Source of the DNA: Streptomyces zhaozhouensis
Lineage (GTDB): Bacteria; Actinomycetota; Actinomycetes; Streptomycetales; Streptomycetaceae
Assembly: GCF_900230195.1 (NCBI RefSeq)
Contig: NZ_OCNE01000027.1
Span: forward strand, 1 to 64,000
Direction: 5' to 3'
Length of the DNA: 64,000 nucleotides
Part shown: piece after piece, positions 1-8,693 of the stretch
How the letters are laid out: every line of letters starts with the position of its first letter
How positions within the stretch are numbered: the first letter of the stretch is position 1
Made by a program: the position numbers and the translations under genes
The notes under the pieces: generated by a model
Seen by the model: the letters and a program-made list of their open reading frames with translations, nothing else
Told to the model about the DNA's origin: nothing
Databases searched by the model: none

Positions 1-221
1 CCCGGACCCGCCCCCGCCCCTCCACGAACACCCCTCGTAGAGGACCAACGACCTGTGCCACCCCTCACACACCCAGGACCCCCACCCCCACCCGGGGCCA
101 GCGACTGACCGCCGAGCGTGGCGGCTTCGGGGGCTCCCAGCGTTCTCTCAGGTAACTCTGCGGGTTCTCCCATCTCCATGGCGTTCCCTTCTCCCTGTCG
201 CCACTGGAGAAGGGAACGTTC

Positions 222-1079
222 ATGGCATTGACGGCAACCGGCCACGCGCCGCACGCCTTCAACCGCTACGAGCTGAAGTACCTGGTACCGGCCGCCGGTG
301 TGGCGGAGATCCGTCGGGAGGTGGCCGCCCGGATGCGCCCGGACGGCAACGCCGGGCCCAACGGCTACGGGGTGTGGAGCCTCTACTACGACACGACCGG
401 GCTCCGCTTCTACTGGGAGAAGATCGAGGGGCTGCGCTTCCGCCGCAAGCTCCGCATCCGCCGCTACGGCGAGCCCGGCGCCGATCCGGGCGCCGGGCCG
501 GGCGCCGACGACCTGCCCGTCTCGCTGGAGATCAAGCAGCGGGTGAACCGCGTCACCCAGAAGCGCCGGGTGCTGCTCCCCTACGCGGCGGCCAGGGAAC
601 TCTGCGACGGCCGGCAGCGGATCGTGCCACCCGACGCGGGCCGCGCCGACGTCGACCGGGCGTTCGTCGACGAGGTGCTCGAACTGGTCACCCGGCTCGA
701 CCTGCGGCCCACCGCCATCACCGGTTACCGGCGCGAGCCCTACGTGGGCGTCGACTCCGACATGGGGCTGCGCGTCACCTTCGACCACCGGGTCCGGGGG
801 CGGGACCACGACCTGAACCTGTGCGCCGAGGCGCAGAACCGCTCGATCATCAGCCCGCACCTGGTGGTGATGGAGGTCAAGGCCAACGAGCGGGCGCCGT
901 ACTGGATCACCGATCTCGCCGCCCGGCACGACCTCCAGGTGCGGCGCATCTCCAAGTACTGCCAGAGCGTCGAGGCGTTCGGCCGTGCGCCACGCTCCGT
1001 CTTCCACGCGCCGGAGACCGAGGACGCGCCCCTGGCCGCCCCCGCCACCGGCGACGCCGCCGAGCGGCAGCCCGCCTGA
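222..1079 (+). CDS. VTC-domain protein (polyphosphate polymerase-like)
   Basis: A 285-residue protein of the VTC / triphosphate-tunnel fold. Visible family marks are RYELKYLV (15-22), SLYYDT (53-58), the basic strand RKLRIRRYG (75-83), SLEIKQR (101-107) and MEVKAN near 215. These alternating basic and acidic strands would line the tunnel that binds polyphosphate or nucleotide. In yeast the domain makes polyphosphate; what the bacterial stand-alone proteins do is not settled. There is no signal peptide or membrane segment, so it should be cytoplasmic. It is the first gene of a three-gene operon with DUF4956 and CotH genes, a grouping seen in many bacteria. The ATG at 222 follows a GGAGAAGGGAA ribosome site. 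Confidence 0.85.
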   Translation: MALTATGHAPHAFNRYELKYLVPAAGVAEIRREVAARMRPDGNAGPNGYGVWSLYYDTTGLRFYWEKIEGLRFRRKLRIRRYGEPGADPGAGPGADDLPVSLEIKQRVNRVTQKRRVLLPYAAARELCDGRQRIVPPDAGRADVDRAFVDEVLELVTRLDLRPTAITGYRREPYVGVDSDMGLRVTFDHRVRGRDHDLNLCAEAQNRSIISPHLVVMEVKANERAPYWITDLAARHDLQVRRISKYCQSVEAFGRAPRSVFHAPETEDAPLAAPATGDAAERQPA

Positions 1080-1113
1080 ACCCCCGTATCCCACCGTCTC
1101 TCTGAGGAACCCC

Positions 1114-1800
1114 ATGGATCTCGACTTCGGCATCACCGACCTGTCCGGCACGTTCAGCGTGCTGGACGTGACACTCGCGCTCTCCCTCGCCTTCGTGGCC
1201 AGCGTGGTCGTCGCCTGGACCTACCGAGCCACCCACCGCAACATCTCCTACAGCCAGAGCTATGTGCACACGCTGATCATCCTGGGGATGCTGATCGCGT
1301 TGATCATGCTGGTGGTCGGCTCCAACATCGCCCGCGCCTTCGCGCTGGTCGGCGCGCTCTCGGTGGTCAGGTTCCGCAACGCGATCAAGGAGACCAGGGA
1401 CGTCGGCTTCATCTTCCTGGTGATGGCCGTCGGCATGGCCTGCGGCACCCGCTTCTACGCGTTGGCCGCCATCGCGACGCTGCTGATCTGCCTGGTCATC
1501 CTGCTCATGCACCGGTTCAACTGGTTTGCTCTGGAGGTCAAACGCCAACTGGTAAAGGTGCAGGTCCCCGCCGACGGGGAGGACCACGGGCCGACCGTCG
1601 AGGACGTGCTGCTGCGGCTGACCGACGAGCACGAGCTGATCAGCACCGAGTCCGTGCGCGGCGGCGCGCTGCTGGAACTGGCCTATACCGCGCGGCTGAA
1701 GAAGGAGGTCACCCCGGGGCAACTGGTCAGCTCCCTGCGGGAGTCCACGGCCGGCCAGAAGGCCGCCGTGCTGACCGGCTACGACCAGACCGACCTGTGA
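1114..1800 (+). CDS. DUF4956 membrane protein
   Basis: A 228-residue protein with about four hydrophobic segments in its first 140 residues (roughly 13-38, 50-85 and 95-130, the last two probably double), including the charged loop VVRFRNAIKETRDVGFIF typical of DUF4956. The C-terminal 80 residues are soluble and mixed alpha/beta. The function is unknown. The recurring pairing with VTC and CotH proteins suggests a membrane partner in a phosphate-polymer or protein-phosphorylation system, which is inference. The start is the ATG at 1114, eight bases after a GAGGAA site, 35 bases after the VTC stop. The stop overlaps the GTG of the CotH gene (GTGA). Confidence 0.85.
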   Translation: MDLDFGITDLSGTFSVLDVTLALSLAFVASVVVAWTYRATHRNISYSQSYVHTLIILGMLIALIMLVVGSNIARAFALVGALSVVRFRNAIKETRDVGFIFLVMAVGMACGTRFYALAAIATLLICLVILLMHRFNWFALEVKRQLVKVQVPADGEDHGPTVEDVLLRLTDEHELISTESVRGGALLELAYTARLKKEVTPGQLVSSLRESTAGQKAAVLTGYDQTDL

Positions 1801-3506
1801 CCCCGCCCGTGCGGGCCCAGGGGAGCCCCCGCCGCCGCCTCCGCCACCGGCTGCCCGTGCGGCTGCGCCGCCACTGGCCCACGCTCGGCGCGCTGTGCGC
1901 CACGGTGCTGGTGCTGTCGCTGCTGGTGGGCGCGGAACGGGTGCGGCCCTATGTCAGCTCGGAGTTGGTCGCCGACGAGACCGTCACGAACAACATCGAG
2001 GGCGAGGGCGACCTCTTCGACGACGGGGAACACGACATCGAGATCACGTTCAACGAGGACGAGTATGCCGACATGCTGCGCGTCTTCCGTGAGGAGGGCG
2101 AGAAGCAGTACATCAGGGCCGACATCGTCATCGACGGCACGGTGATCAACGACGTGGCGCTGCGGCTCAAGGGCAACTCCACGCTGATGCCGCTGCGCGG
2201 CGACGGCTTCGGGGGCGCCCCCGGGGTGCCGGTCGAGGGCGACGGCGAGCTTCCGAGCGGTGCTCGTCCCGCCCAGCGCGGCGAGTCGGCGGGCGCGGGG
2301 GAGGCGCAGGGGGACGGCTCGCTGTCGGAGGACGACCCCGAGACCCTGCCCTGGCTGATCAGCTTCGACGAGTTCCAGTCCGGCCGGGCCTACCAGGGGC
2401 GCACGGAGATCGCGTTGCGCCCCGGCACCACGGCCTCGGAGACGGCGCTCAACGAGGCGCTGGCGCTCTCCCTGACGGCGGACGACGGCCAGCCGACGCA
2501 GCAGTTCTCCTTCGCCTCGGTCGCGGTCAACGGCGGCGACTCCGCGCCCCGGCTGATGCTGGAGTCCCCGGACGAGCCCTGGGCGGCCGAGTTGGGCGAG
2601 GGCGTGCTCTACAAGGCGCGCGCCGGCGGATCGTTCGACTACCTCGGTGACGACCCCACCGACTACGAGGAGTCGTTCCGCCAGATCAACGGCCAGGGCA
2701 GCTATGACCTGACCCCGGTCATGCGACTGCTGCGCTTTGTCGACGAGGCGGACGACGAGGAGTTCGCCGCGCGGCTGGGCGAGTACGTGGACATCGACTC
2801 GTTCGCCCGCTACCTCGCCACCCAGGCGCTGTTCGCCAACTTCGACGGCATGAACGGGCCGGGGAACAACTACTACCTCTGGTACGACACCGAGGAGGAA
2901 CGGTTCACCGTGCTCTCCTGGGACCTGAACCTCGCCTTCGGCGGCATGGGCGGCGCGGGCCTGGCCGCCCCCGTCGAGCTTCCGGGGGAGGCGGAACTCC
3001 CGGACGGCGGCGCGCTTCCCGACGAGGGAGAACTCCCGGACGGGGCGGGCCCGCCCGCCGAAATCCCCGAGGGGGGCGGGGGACCCGGCGGGGACTTCGG
3101 CGAGGGGCCAGGCAGGGACTTCGGCGAGGGGCGCGAAGGGGACTCCGGCGAGGGGCGCGAGAGGATGCGGATCGGGGGCGGAGGCAGCGCGGCGCTGATG
3201 GACCGCTTCCTCGGCCACGACGCGTTCAACGAGCTGTACGAGAACGCCTACGCGGAGCTGTGGCAGCGCTACGTGGGCGAATCCGACGGCGCCGACTCCG
3301 TGCGGGCGCTGCTGGACTCCCTGGCAGCCCGCGCCGAGAGCGCCGGGGACACCGAAGCCGACCGCGCGACCAGCGAGTTGGCCGAGCAGCTGGCCGAGAC
3401 CCCGGAGGACCCGGACGAGACCCCGCTCGGCATGGGCGGCGGCTGGGGCCCGGCCGCACCCGAGGAGACCGACGTCCTCCCCGAAGGGGAGGCCCCGCCG
3501 GAGTGA
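1797..3506 (+). CDS. CotH kinase-family protein
   Basis: A 569-residue CotH-family protein. One N-terminal anchor (about 28-46, after an Arg-rich segment) should tether it in the membrane with the rest outside. CotH marks are EYADMLRVF (89-97), VALRLKGNST (120-129), NNYYLWYDTEEERFTVLSWD (357-376) and WDLNLAFGG (375-383). In spore-coat CotH this fold is an atypical protein kinase; the substrate here is unknown. Residues about 384-465 are a low-complexity Gly/Pro/Glu/Asp insert that splits the kinase fold, and another acidic linker lies at about 136-182. The GTG start at 1797 overlaps the DUF4956 stop, so the genes are translationally coupled. Convergent with the sensor kinase gene. Confidence 0.85.
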   Translation: MTPPVRAQGSPRRRLRHRLPVRLRRHWPTLGALCATVLVLSLLVGAERVRPYVSSELVADETVTNNIEGEGDLFDDGEHDIEITFNEDEYADMLRVFREEGEKQYIRADIVIDGTVINDVALRLKGNSTLMPLRGDGFGGAPGVPVEGDGELPSGARPAQRGESAGAGEAQGDGSLSEDDPETLPWLISFDEFQSGRAYQGRTEIALRPGTTASETALNEALALSLTADDGQPTQQFSFASVAVNGGDSAPRLMLESPDEPWAAELGEGVLYKARAGGSFDYLGDDPTDYEESFRQINGQGSYDLTPVMRLLRFVDEADDEEFAARLGEYVDIDSFARYLATQALFANFDGMNGPGNNYYLWYDTEEERFTVLSWDLNLAFGGMGGAGLAAPVELPGEAELPDGGALPDEGELPDGAGPPAEIPEGGGGPGGDFGEGPGRDFGEGREGDSGEGRERMRIGGGGSAALMDRFLGHDAFNELYENAYAELWQRYVGESDGADSVRALLDSLAARAESAGDTEADRATSELAEQLAETPEDPDETPLGMGGGWGPAAPEETDVLPEGEAPPE

Positions 3507-3532
3507 GACCGACCGACCGGCCGACCTCGACC

Positions 3533-5077
3533 TCAGCCGAGGGGCAGCGCCACCGTGAACTCGGTGCCGCGCCCCTCGGCCGAGGCCACGGTCAACCGCC
3601 CGTCGTGGGCCGCGACGAACGCCGCGCTGATGGCCAGCCCGAGACCGGCGCCACTCCGCCCGCCCGGCGTGCCGGTGGCGCGGTAGAACCGGTCGAAGAG
3701 CCGGGGCAGCTCCGCCGCCGGGATGCCCGGCCCCTCGTCCCGCACGGTGAGCAGCGCCACCTCACCGACCCCGGCGGGCAACGTGCCCGCCCCCGGTCCC
3801 GCCGCCGCCGGCGGCCGGGGCGCGCGCCGCACCGCGACCGAGACCGGAGTGCCGGGCGGGGTGTGGTGGAGCGCGTTGCCCACCAGGTTTTCCAGTACCT
3901 GGCGCACCCGTTCACCGTCGGCCACCGCCAACACCGGTTCCGGCACGTCGAGTCCGATCGGTGTCTCCGGCGCCCGCACCCGGGCGGCCCGCGTCACCCG
4001 TTCCGCGATCTCGCCCAACTCGACGTCCCCCGGCTGGAGATGGGGCGTCTCGTCGAACCGGGAGAGGACCAGCAGGTTGTCCACCATGGCCCCCATCCGC
4101 TGCGCCTCCTCCTCGATGAGCGACATCCAGCGCTCCGTGCGCGGGTCCTCGGCGACCACACCCCGGTCCCGCCCCTGCCGGTGGAGCGCGGCGAACCCGA
4201 CGATCGAGGACAGCGGCGTGCGCAGCTCGTGGGACGCGTCCGCCACGAAACGCTTCGTCGTCTCGGCGGAGCGGTCGCGCTCCCGCAGGGCCTGGGCGAG
4301 CTCGCCGAGCATCGTGTTGAGCGCGGCGCCCAGCCGGCCCGGCTCGGTCGCCGGGTCCAGGGCGGGCACCCGGCGGTCGAGGTCGCCTCCGGCGATGGCC
4401 CCGGCGGTCCGTTCGATCTCCCGCAGCGGCCGCAGTTGGAGCCGCACGATCGCCACCGCCCCGGCGCCCAGCACCACCAGCAGCGCCAGCCCCACCACCG
4501 TCTCGATGACCACCAGCCGGCCGAGGGTGTCGTCCACCTCGTCCAGCGACTGGGCCGTGACGTGCACACCGCCCTCCTCCCGGGGCAGCGCGAGCACCCG
4601 CCACGAGCCGTCGCCCCGCGTGCTCGGCGCGGTGAACGGCTCCCCGCGCGCGGCCAGCAGCTCCGCCACGCCCCACCCCGAGAGGTCGGGCAGCGCGTCG
4701 TCGTCCGGGGTGACCCCCACGACGCTCCGCACCCGCCCCGAGGCGTCCAGCTCCAGGCTGCGCAGCTCGGTCGGGAACGGCGGGGCCGTCCGGTCGGACT
4801 GGTCGAGCGGCGGGCGGTCCGGCGTCCCCGACCCCAGCGGCGCCGGCGGTTCCCACGGATCGGTCGGCGCCGGCAGGTCGACGCCGCTGCCCTCCGCCGG
4901 GCGCAGGCCGCCCAGCCGCCCGTCCACCTCGTCGATCATCGAGTGCCGCAGCAGCGTGGTACCGGCCGCGCCGAACGCGAAGAGCCCGACCGCCGTCAGA
5001 CAGAGCAGCGCCACCGTCAACCGCGCGCCCAGTCCGCGCGGCCACAGCCGCCATCGCCCCGCCGCGTCCGGCGTCAC
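3533..5077 (-). CDS. Two-component sensor histidine kinase
   Basis: A 514-residue sensor kinase. TM1 is about 19-41, followed by an extracytoplasmic sensor region (42-187), TM2 (188-211) and a HAMP linker. The dimerisation/phosphoacceptor helix has ASHELRTPLS with His283. The C-terminal ATPase domain carries an N-box (NLVGNALHHTPP), G1 (DEGPGIP), F-box (LFDRFYR) and G2 (GAGLGLAI). All catalytic boxes are intact. The sensor domain is Pro/Asp-rich and not a known fold, so the signal is unknown. The GTG start at 5077 overlaps the response regulator stop, making a coupled pair that should be read as one transcript. Confidence 0.93.
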   Translation of the reverse strand: MTPDAAGRWRLWPRGLGARLTVALLCLTAVGLFAFGAAGTTLLRHSMIDEVDGRLGGLRPAEGSGVDLPAPTDPWEPPAPLGSGTPDRPPLDQSDRTAPPFPTELRSLELDASGRVRSVVGVTPDDDALPDLSGWGVAELLAARGEPFTAPSTRGDGSWRVLALPREEGGVHVTAQSLDEVDDTLGRLVVIETVVGLALLVVLGAGAVAIVRLQLRPLREIERTAGAIAGGDLDRRVPALDPATEPGRLGAALNTMLGELAQALRERDRSAETTKRFVADASHELRTPLSSIVGFAALHRQGRDRGVVAEDPRTERWMSLIEEEAQRMGAMVDNLLVLSRFDETPHLQPGDVELGEIAERVTRAARVRAPETPIGLDVPEPVLAVADGERVRQVLENLVGNALHHTPPGTPVSVAVRRAPRPPAAAGPGAGTLPAGVGEVALLTVRDEGPGIPAAELPRLFDRFYRATGTPGGRSGAGLGLAISAAFVAAHDGRLTVASAEGRGTEFTVALPLG

Positions 5078-5844
5078 CGCCGCTCCTCCTCCGCCAGCCG
5101 CAGACTGTAGCCGACGCCCCGGACGGTCTGGATCAGCGCGGGACCCGGCGACGCCGCGTGCACCTTGCGCCGCAGATAGCTGACGTAGGTCTCCACCACC
5201 CGGGTGTCGCAGGTCCCCCCGCCCCAGACCCGCTCCAGGATCTGGGACTTGCTGACCACCCGACCGGAGTTCAACAACAGGTAACGCAGCAACGAGAACT
5301 CGGTCGGCGACAGCCGCACCGGCCGCCCGCCGCGCCGCACCGCGTGCGCGTCCTCGTCCAGCTCCAGGTCCGCGTAGCGCAACGGCTCCCCGGCGCCGTC
5401 CCCCTCCCCGGGCTCCCCGGGGCCGCCCGCGCGCCGCAGGATCGCGCGCAGCCGGAAGACGACCTCCTCCAGGCTGAACGGCTTCGTCACATAGTCGTCC
5501 GCCCCCGCCCGGAACCCGGCCAGCCGGTCGTCCACCGTGTCCCTCGCGGTCAGGAACAACACCGGCAGCCCCGGCCGCACCCCCCGCAGATCCGCCACCA
5601 GCTCCAACCCACTGCGGTCCGGCAGCGTCACGTCCACCACCGCGATGTCCGGCACGAACGTCCCCACCGCGCCCACCGCGCCCCGCGCGTCGGGCGCCCC
5701 CCGGGTGGCGAACCCGCTCAACTCCAGTGAGGCGGTGAGCAGTTCCAGGATGTTCGGCTCATCCTCGACGATGAGCACCCGGGCCACCCCACCGGCGGCC
5801 CCCTCGGCTACGACACGCGGCTGCATGGAGCGACCCTGGCCCAT
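5074..5844 (-). CDS. OmpR/PhoB-family response regulator
   Basis: Response regulator with an N-terminal receiver domain (LIVEDEP at 24-30, phosphoacceptor Asp71 in VVDVTLPD, TARD, and YVTKPFS with the conserved Lys) and a C-terminal winged-helix DNA-binding domain (LSPTEFSLLRYLLLN, then VETYVSYLRRK and VRGVGYSL). It should be phosphorylated by the kinase encoded immediately downstream. The first ATG is at 5844, but the receiver domain begins about 20 residues later and no clear ribosome site precedes 5844. ATG 5826 or GTG 5787 are credible alternative starts. Regulated genes cannot be told from the sequence; the DHFR-like gene lies divergently 137 bases away. Confidence 0.92.
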   Translation of the reverse strand: MGQGRSMQPRVVAEGAAGGVARVLIVEDEPNILELLTASLELSGFATRGAPDARGAVGAVGTFVPDIAVVDVTLPDRSGLELVADLRGVRPGLPVLFLTARDTVDDRLAGFRAGADDYVTKPFSLEEVVFRLRAILRRAGGPGEPGEGDGAGEPLRYADLELDEDAHAVRRGGRPVRLSPTEFSLLRYLLLNSGRVVSKSQILERVWGGGTCDTRVVETYVSYLRRKVHAASPGPALIQTVRGVGYSLRLAEEERR

Positions 5845-5980
5845 GGGACGTAAAACCGCCGTTATGGTGCCGACGCCGTACCGGGTCGCCGGGCTCCGAC
5901 CGGTTCCGGAGACACCGATGAGTTCCTCCGCCGCGGAGAGTCCTACCCCCGGTTGTCCGACAACACAGGAGGAGGAACAG

Positions 5981-6628
5981 GTGGCTCAGCTGCTGAGGGT
6001 CCAGAACTTCACCGTCTCCAGCGACGGGATCGCGGCCGGTGAGGACCAGAGTCTGGAGAGTCCCTTCGGCCGCGCCGTCGACCCGGCGCGACTGTTCGCC
6101 TGGGCCGGCGCCACCGCCAGCTGGCCCAATCGCACCGACCCCGGCGGAAGCAGGGGCCTGGACGACTACTTCACGCGGGACTTCGCGCGCAACATCGGCG
6201 CCGAGATCATGGGGCGCAACAAGTTCGGGCCGCAGCGCGGACCCTGGCAGGACCACGAGTGGCGCGGCTGGTGGGGTGACGAGCCGCCGTTCCACACCCC
6301 GGTGTTCGTCATGACGCACCACACGCGCCCCTCGTTCACGCTCTCCGACACCACGTTCCACTTCGTCGACGGCACCCCGGCCGCGGTCCTTGAGCGAGCG
6401 CGGGAGGCCGCGCGCGGCCAGGACGTCCGACTCGGCGGCGGGGTGACCACCGTTCGGGAGTTCCTCGACGCCGACCTCGTCGACACCATGCACGTGGCGG
6501 TCTCGCCGGTGAGGCTCGGTTCCGGACTACGGCTCTGGCAGTCGCCCGAGGAACTGCTCGACCGGTTCCACCTGGAGGTCGTGCCCAGCCCGAGCGGCAT
6601 GACGCATCACCTGTTCTGGCGTAAGTGA
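5981..6628 (+). CDS. Dihydrofolate reductase-family (RibD C-terminal) protein
   Basis: A 215-residue protein of the RibD C-terminal/DHFR-like reductase family, common in actinomycetes. Marks are VQNFTVSSDG near the start, the central GAEIMGRNKFG, TPVFVMTHH and the nucleotide-binding GGGVTTVREFLDADLVD near the C-terminus. Such proteins use NADPH, but substrates are mostly unknown; they are not true folate enzymes. The start is the GTG at 5981 behind a very strong AGGAGGAGGA site. The frame stays open upstream, but that part lacks family similarity. It stands alone between the divergent regulator and rtcB. Confidence 0.82.
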   Translation: MAQLLRVQNFTVSSDGIAAGEDQSLESPFGRAVDPARLFAWAGATASWPNRTDPGGSRGLDDYFTRDFARNIGAEIMGRNKFGPQRGPWQDHEWRGWWGDEPPFHTPVFVMTHHTRPSFTLSDTTFHFVDGTPAAVLERAREAARGQDVRLGGGVTTVREFLDADLVDTMHVAVSPVRLGSGLRLWQSPEELLDRFHLEVVPSPSGMTHHLFWRK

Positions 6629-6658
6629 CCGGTGACCCCGGAGAGTTCACCCTTCGAG

Positions 6659-6722
6659 CGGGGCACGGCGGGGTTCGGCGGGGCACGGCGGGCACGGCGG
6701 GATACGGCGGGGTTCGGTCGGC
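6659..6722 (+). repeat. Short imperfect tandem repeat, GGCGGGGTTCGGC/GGCACGGCGGG units
   Basis: About 60 bases of imperfect 9-20-base units (GGGGCACGGC, GGGGTTCGGC, GGGCACGGC, GGGATACGGC, GGGGTTCGG) in the gap between the DHFR-like gene and rtcB. It probably arose by slippage. No function is evident. Confidence 0.6.
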
Positions 6723-6856
6723 GAGCGAAAACCCGTTGTACCCACCCCGCCCCCGCACGCGACCATGGACCCACCGCGCGTCGACAACGCCCGGCCGCCG
6801 CAGGGCGGTTGGGGCTGGCCGTGGCGTGCGTGACAGCGGACGACCGAGGGGGAGAC

Positions 6857-8059
6857 ATGGGATTCACCGAGCTGCCGGGGGACCGGGTACCGATCCGGAT
6901 GTGGGCCGACCCCACGCAGGTGGAGGACAGCGCGATGCGGCAGCTGCGCAACGTCACCACGCTGCCGTGGGTCCGCGGGCTGGCCGTGATGCCGGACGTG
7001 CACTACGGCAAGGGGGCCACCGTCGGCTCGGTGATCGCCATGGAGGGGGCGGTCTGTCCGGCCGCCGTCGGGGTCGACATCGGCTGCGGCATGTCCGCCG
7101 TCCGCACCTCGCTCACCGCCGAGGACCTGCCGGGCGACCTGTCGCGGCTGCGTGCGCGCATCGAGCGGGCGATCCCGGTCGGGCGTGGGATGCACGACGA
7201 GCCGGTCGACCCGACGCGGCTGTACGACTACGGCTCCGGAACGGGCGCGCGCTGGGGGGACTTCTGGTCGCGGTTCGACGGGGTCGCGGACGCGGTCTCG
7301 TTCCGGCGCGAGCGGGCGACCAGGCAGATGGGGTCGCTCGGCTCGGGCAACCACTTCGTGGAGGTCTGCCTCGACACCGAGGGCCGGGTCTGGCTGATGC
7401 TGCACTCCGGTTCGCGGAACATCGGCAAGGAGCTGGCCGACCACCACATCGGCGTCGCCCAGAACCTCCCGCACAACCAGGGCCTGATCGACCGCGATCT
7501 CGCGGTCTTCGTGGCCGACACGCCGCAGATGGCGGCGTACCGGCACGATCTCTTCTGGGCGCAGGAGTACGCGCGGTACAACCGCGGCGTGATGATGGCG
7601 CTGCTCAAGGACGTGGTCCGGAAGGAGTTCGGAAAGGCCAAGCCCCGTTTCGAGCAGGAGATCTCCTGCCACCACAACTACGTGGCCGAGGAACGGTACG
7701 AGGGAATGGACCTGCTCGTCACCCGCAAGGGCGCGATCAGGGCCGGAGCGGGTGAGTACGGAATCGTGCCGGGTTCGATGGGGACGCGTTCCTACATCGT
7801 GCGGGGTCTGGGGAATCCGAGTTCCTTCCAGTCCGCCTCGCACGGCGCGGGCCGGCGGATGAGCCGGGCGGCGGCGAAGCGGCGGTTCACCGAACGGGAC
7901 CTGGCGGATCAGACGAGGGGCGTCGAGTGCCGGAAGGACTCGGGGGTCGTCGACGAGATTCCCGCCGCCTACAAGCCGATCGAGCAGGTCATCGCGCGTC
8001 AGGGCGACCTGGTCGAGGTGACGGCCGAGCTGCGGCAGGTCGTCTGCGTCAAGGGCTGA
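6857..8059 (+). CDS. rtcB: RtcB-family RNA ligase
   Basis: A 400-residue RtcB, the GTP- and Mn-dependent ligase that joins RNA 3'-phosphate (or 2',3'-cyclic phosphate) to 5'-OH ends in tRNA repair or splicing. The metal-binding start MPDVHYGKG (45-53) and VGVDIGCGM (71-79) is intact. GSGNHFVEV, MLHSGSRNIG and HHNYV follow, and the C-terminal SASHGAGR carries the conserved His expected to take GMP. Start ATG 6857 lies behind GGGGGAGAC. Length fits the shorter actinobacterial form. No archease or RtcA gene is adjacent, so it appears to be a single-gene unit ending at a hairpin. Confidence 0.95.
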   Translation: MGFTELPGDRVPIRMWADPTQVEDSAMRQLRNVTTLPWVRGLAVMPDVHYGKGATVGSVIAMEGAVCPAAVGVDIGCGMSAVRTSLTAEDLPGDLSRLRARIERAIPVGRGMHDEPVDPTRLYDYGSGTGARWGDFWSRFDGVADAVSFRRERATRQMGSLGSGNHFVEVCLDTEGRVWLMLHSGSRNIGKELADHHIGVAQNLPHNQGLIDRDLAVFVADTPQMAAYRHDLFWAQEYARYNRGVMMALLKDVVRKEFGKAKPRFEQEISCHHNYVAEERYEGMDLLVTRKGAIRAGAGEYGIVPGSMGTRSYIVRGLGNPSSFQSASHGAGRRMSRAAAKRRFTERDLADQTRGVECRKDSGVVDEIPAAYKPIEQVIARQGDLVEVTAELRQVVCVKG

Positions 8060-8074
8060 GGCTTCCGCCGTTCG

Positions 8075-8107
8075 CGGGTCCCCGGGTCGCGTGACCCCGG
8101 GGACCCG
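8075..8107 (+). terminator. Hairpin after rtcB
   Basis: Perfect 12-bp stem, CGGGTCCCCGGG (8075-8086) pairing with 8096-8107 across a 9-base loop, starting 16 bases after the rtcB stop. No U-tract follows, as is usual in Streptomyces. Confidence 0.7.
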
Positions 8108-8189
8108 TCGTCTCCCTCGTCATTTCCCGGCGACTCGGGGAATGTTCCGGGAGCGGTCGGGCAGCAGCGAAGTCAGGAGGTTGGTAACC

Positions 8190-8360
8190 ATGGGCATGTT
8201 GTTGCTCGTTCTGCTTCTCGCTCTGCTGCTGTTCGGCCTGGGGTTCGCGTTCAAGGTGCTCTGGCTGCTCGCCGTGGTGGTGCTGGTCGTGTGGATCGTC
8301 GGCTTTCTGGTGCGCCCCGCGGGAACGGGCGGAAGCCGAGGCCGCTGGTACCGCTGGTAG
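8190..8360 (+). CDS. Small hydrophobic membrane protein, copy 1
   Basis: A 56-residue protein that is almost entirely hydrophobic (two back-to-back membrane helices, about 2-23 and 25-42) with a short polar tail ending GRWYRW. Tiny proteins of this kind are widespread in Streptomyces and have no known role; a general membrane or stress function is only a guess. Start ATG 8190 follows AGGAGG at ideal spacing. A close paralog with the same length and the same C-terminus lies 333 bases downstream. The hairpin at 8480 separates the two, so they may be transcribed separately. Confidence 0.8.
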   Translation: MGMLLLVLLLALLLFGLGFAFKVLWLLAVVVLVVWIVGFLVRPAGTGGSRGRWYRW

Positions 8361-8479
8361 CGGCCCCTCCTCCCCTTTCCCGTCCGTCTTTCGCTCTTCT
8401 GGCCACTTCACCGAGCCGCTCTTCTGAGCCACTTTTTGGGCCGCCTTTTTGAGTGTGCCCACCGCTCGTTCCAGGACCC

Positions 8480-8518
8480 GCTGCCGGCCCGGTGCCGGTG
8501 ACACACCGGGCCGGCAGC
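8480..8518 (+). terminator. Strong hairpin terminator between paralogs
   Basis: A perfect 15-bp stem (8480-8494 with 8504-8518, GCTGCCGGCCCGGTG) and a 9-base loop. The remainder of the 8361-8693 gap holds no gene I can support. Confidence 0.8.
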
Positions 8519-8693
8519 GCCATTCTCGGCAGCGGGATTCTCTTTCGTGTGAGCGAATGAACGCACGCGGTGAGATCTGACGCGAATGCCTCACCCGGGT
8601 CGCCGTGGTCGAGATCCGGCCGCAACGTGGAAGAGACATTTCACGGGCGTCCCCGCGCTGAGCAGGGGACGCCGAGCGCTGGAGGTTTGATTC

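Noticed and set aside
3260..5110. A 616-codon plus-strand frame opposite the sensor kinase
   Set aside because: Shadow frame; the kinase on the minus strand has all catalytic boxes.
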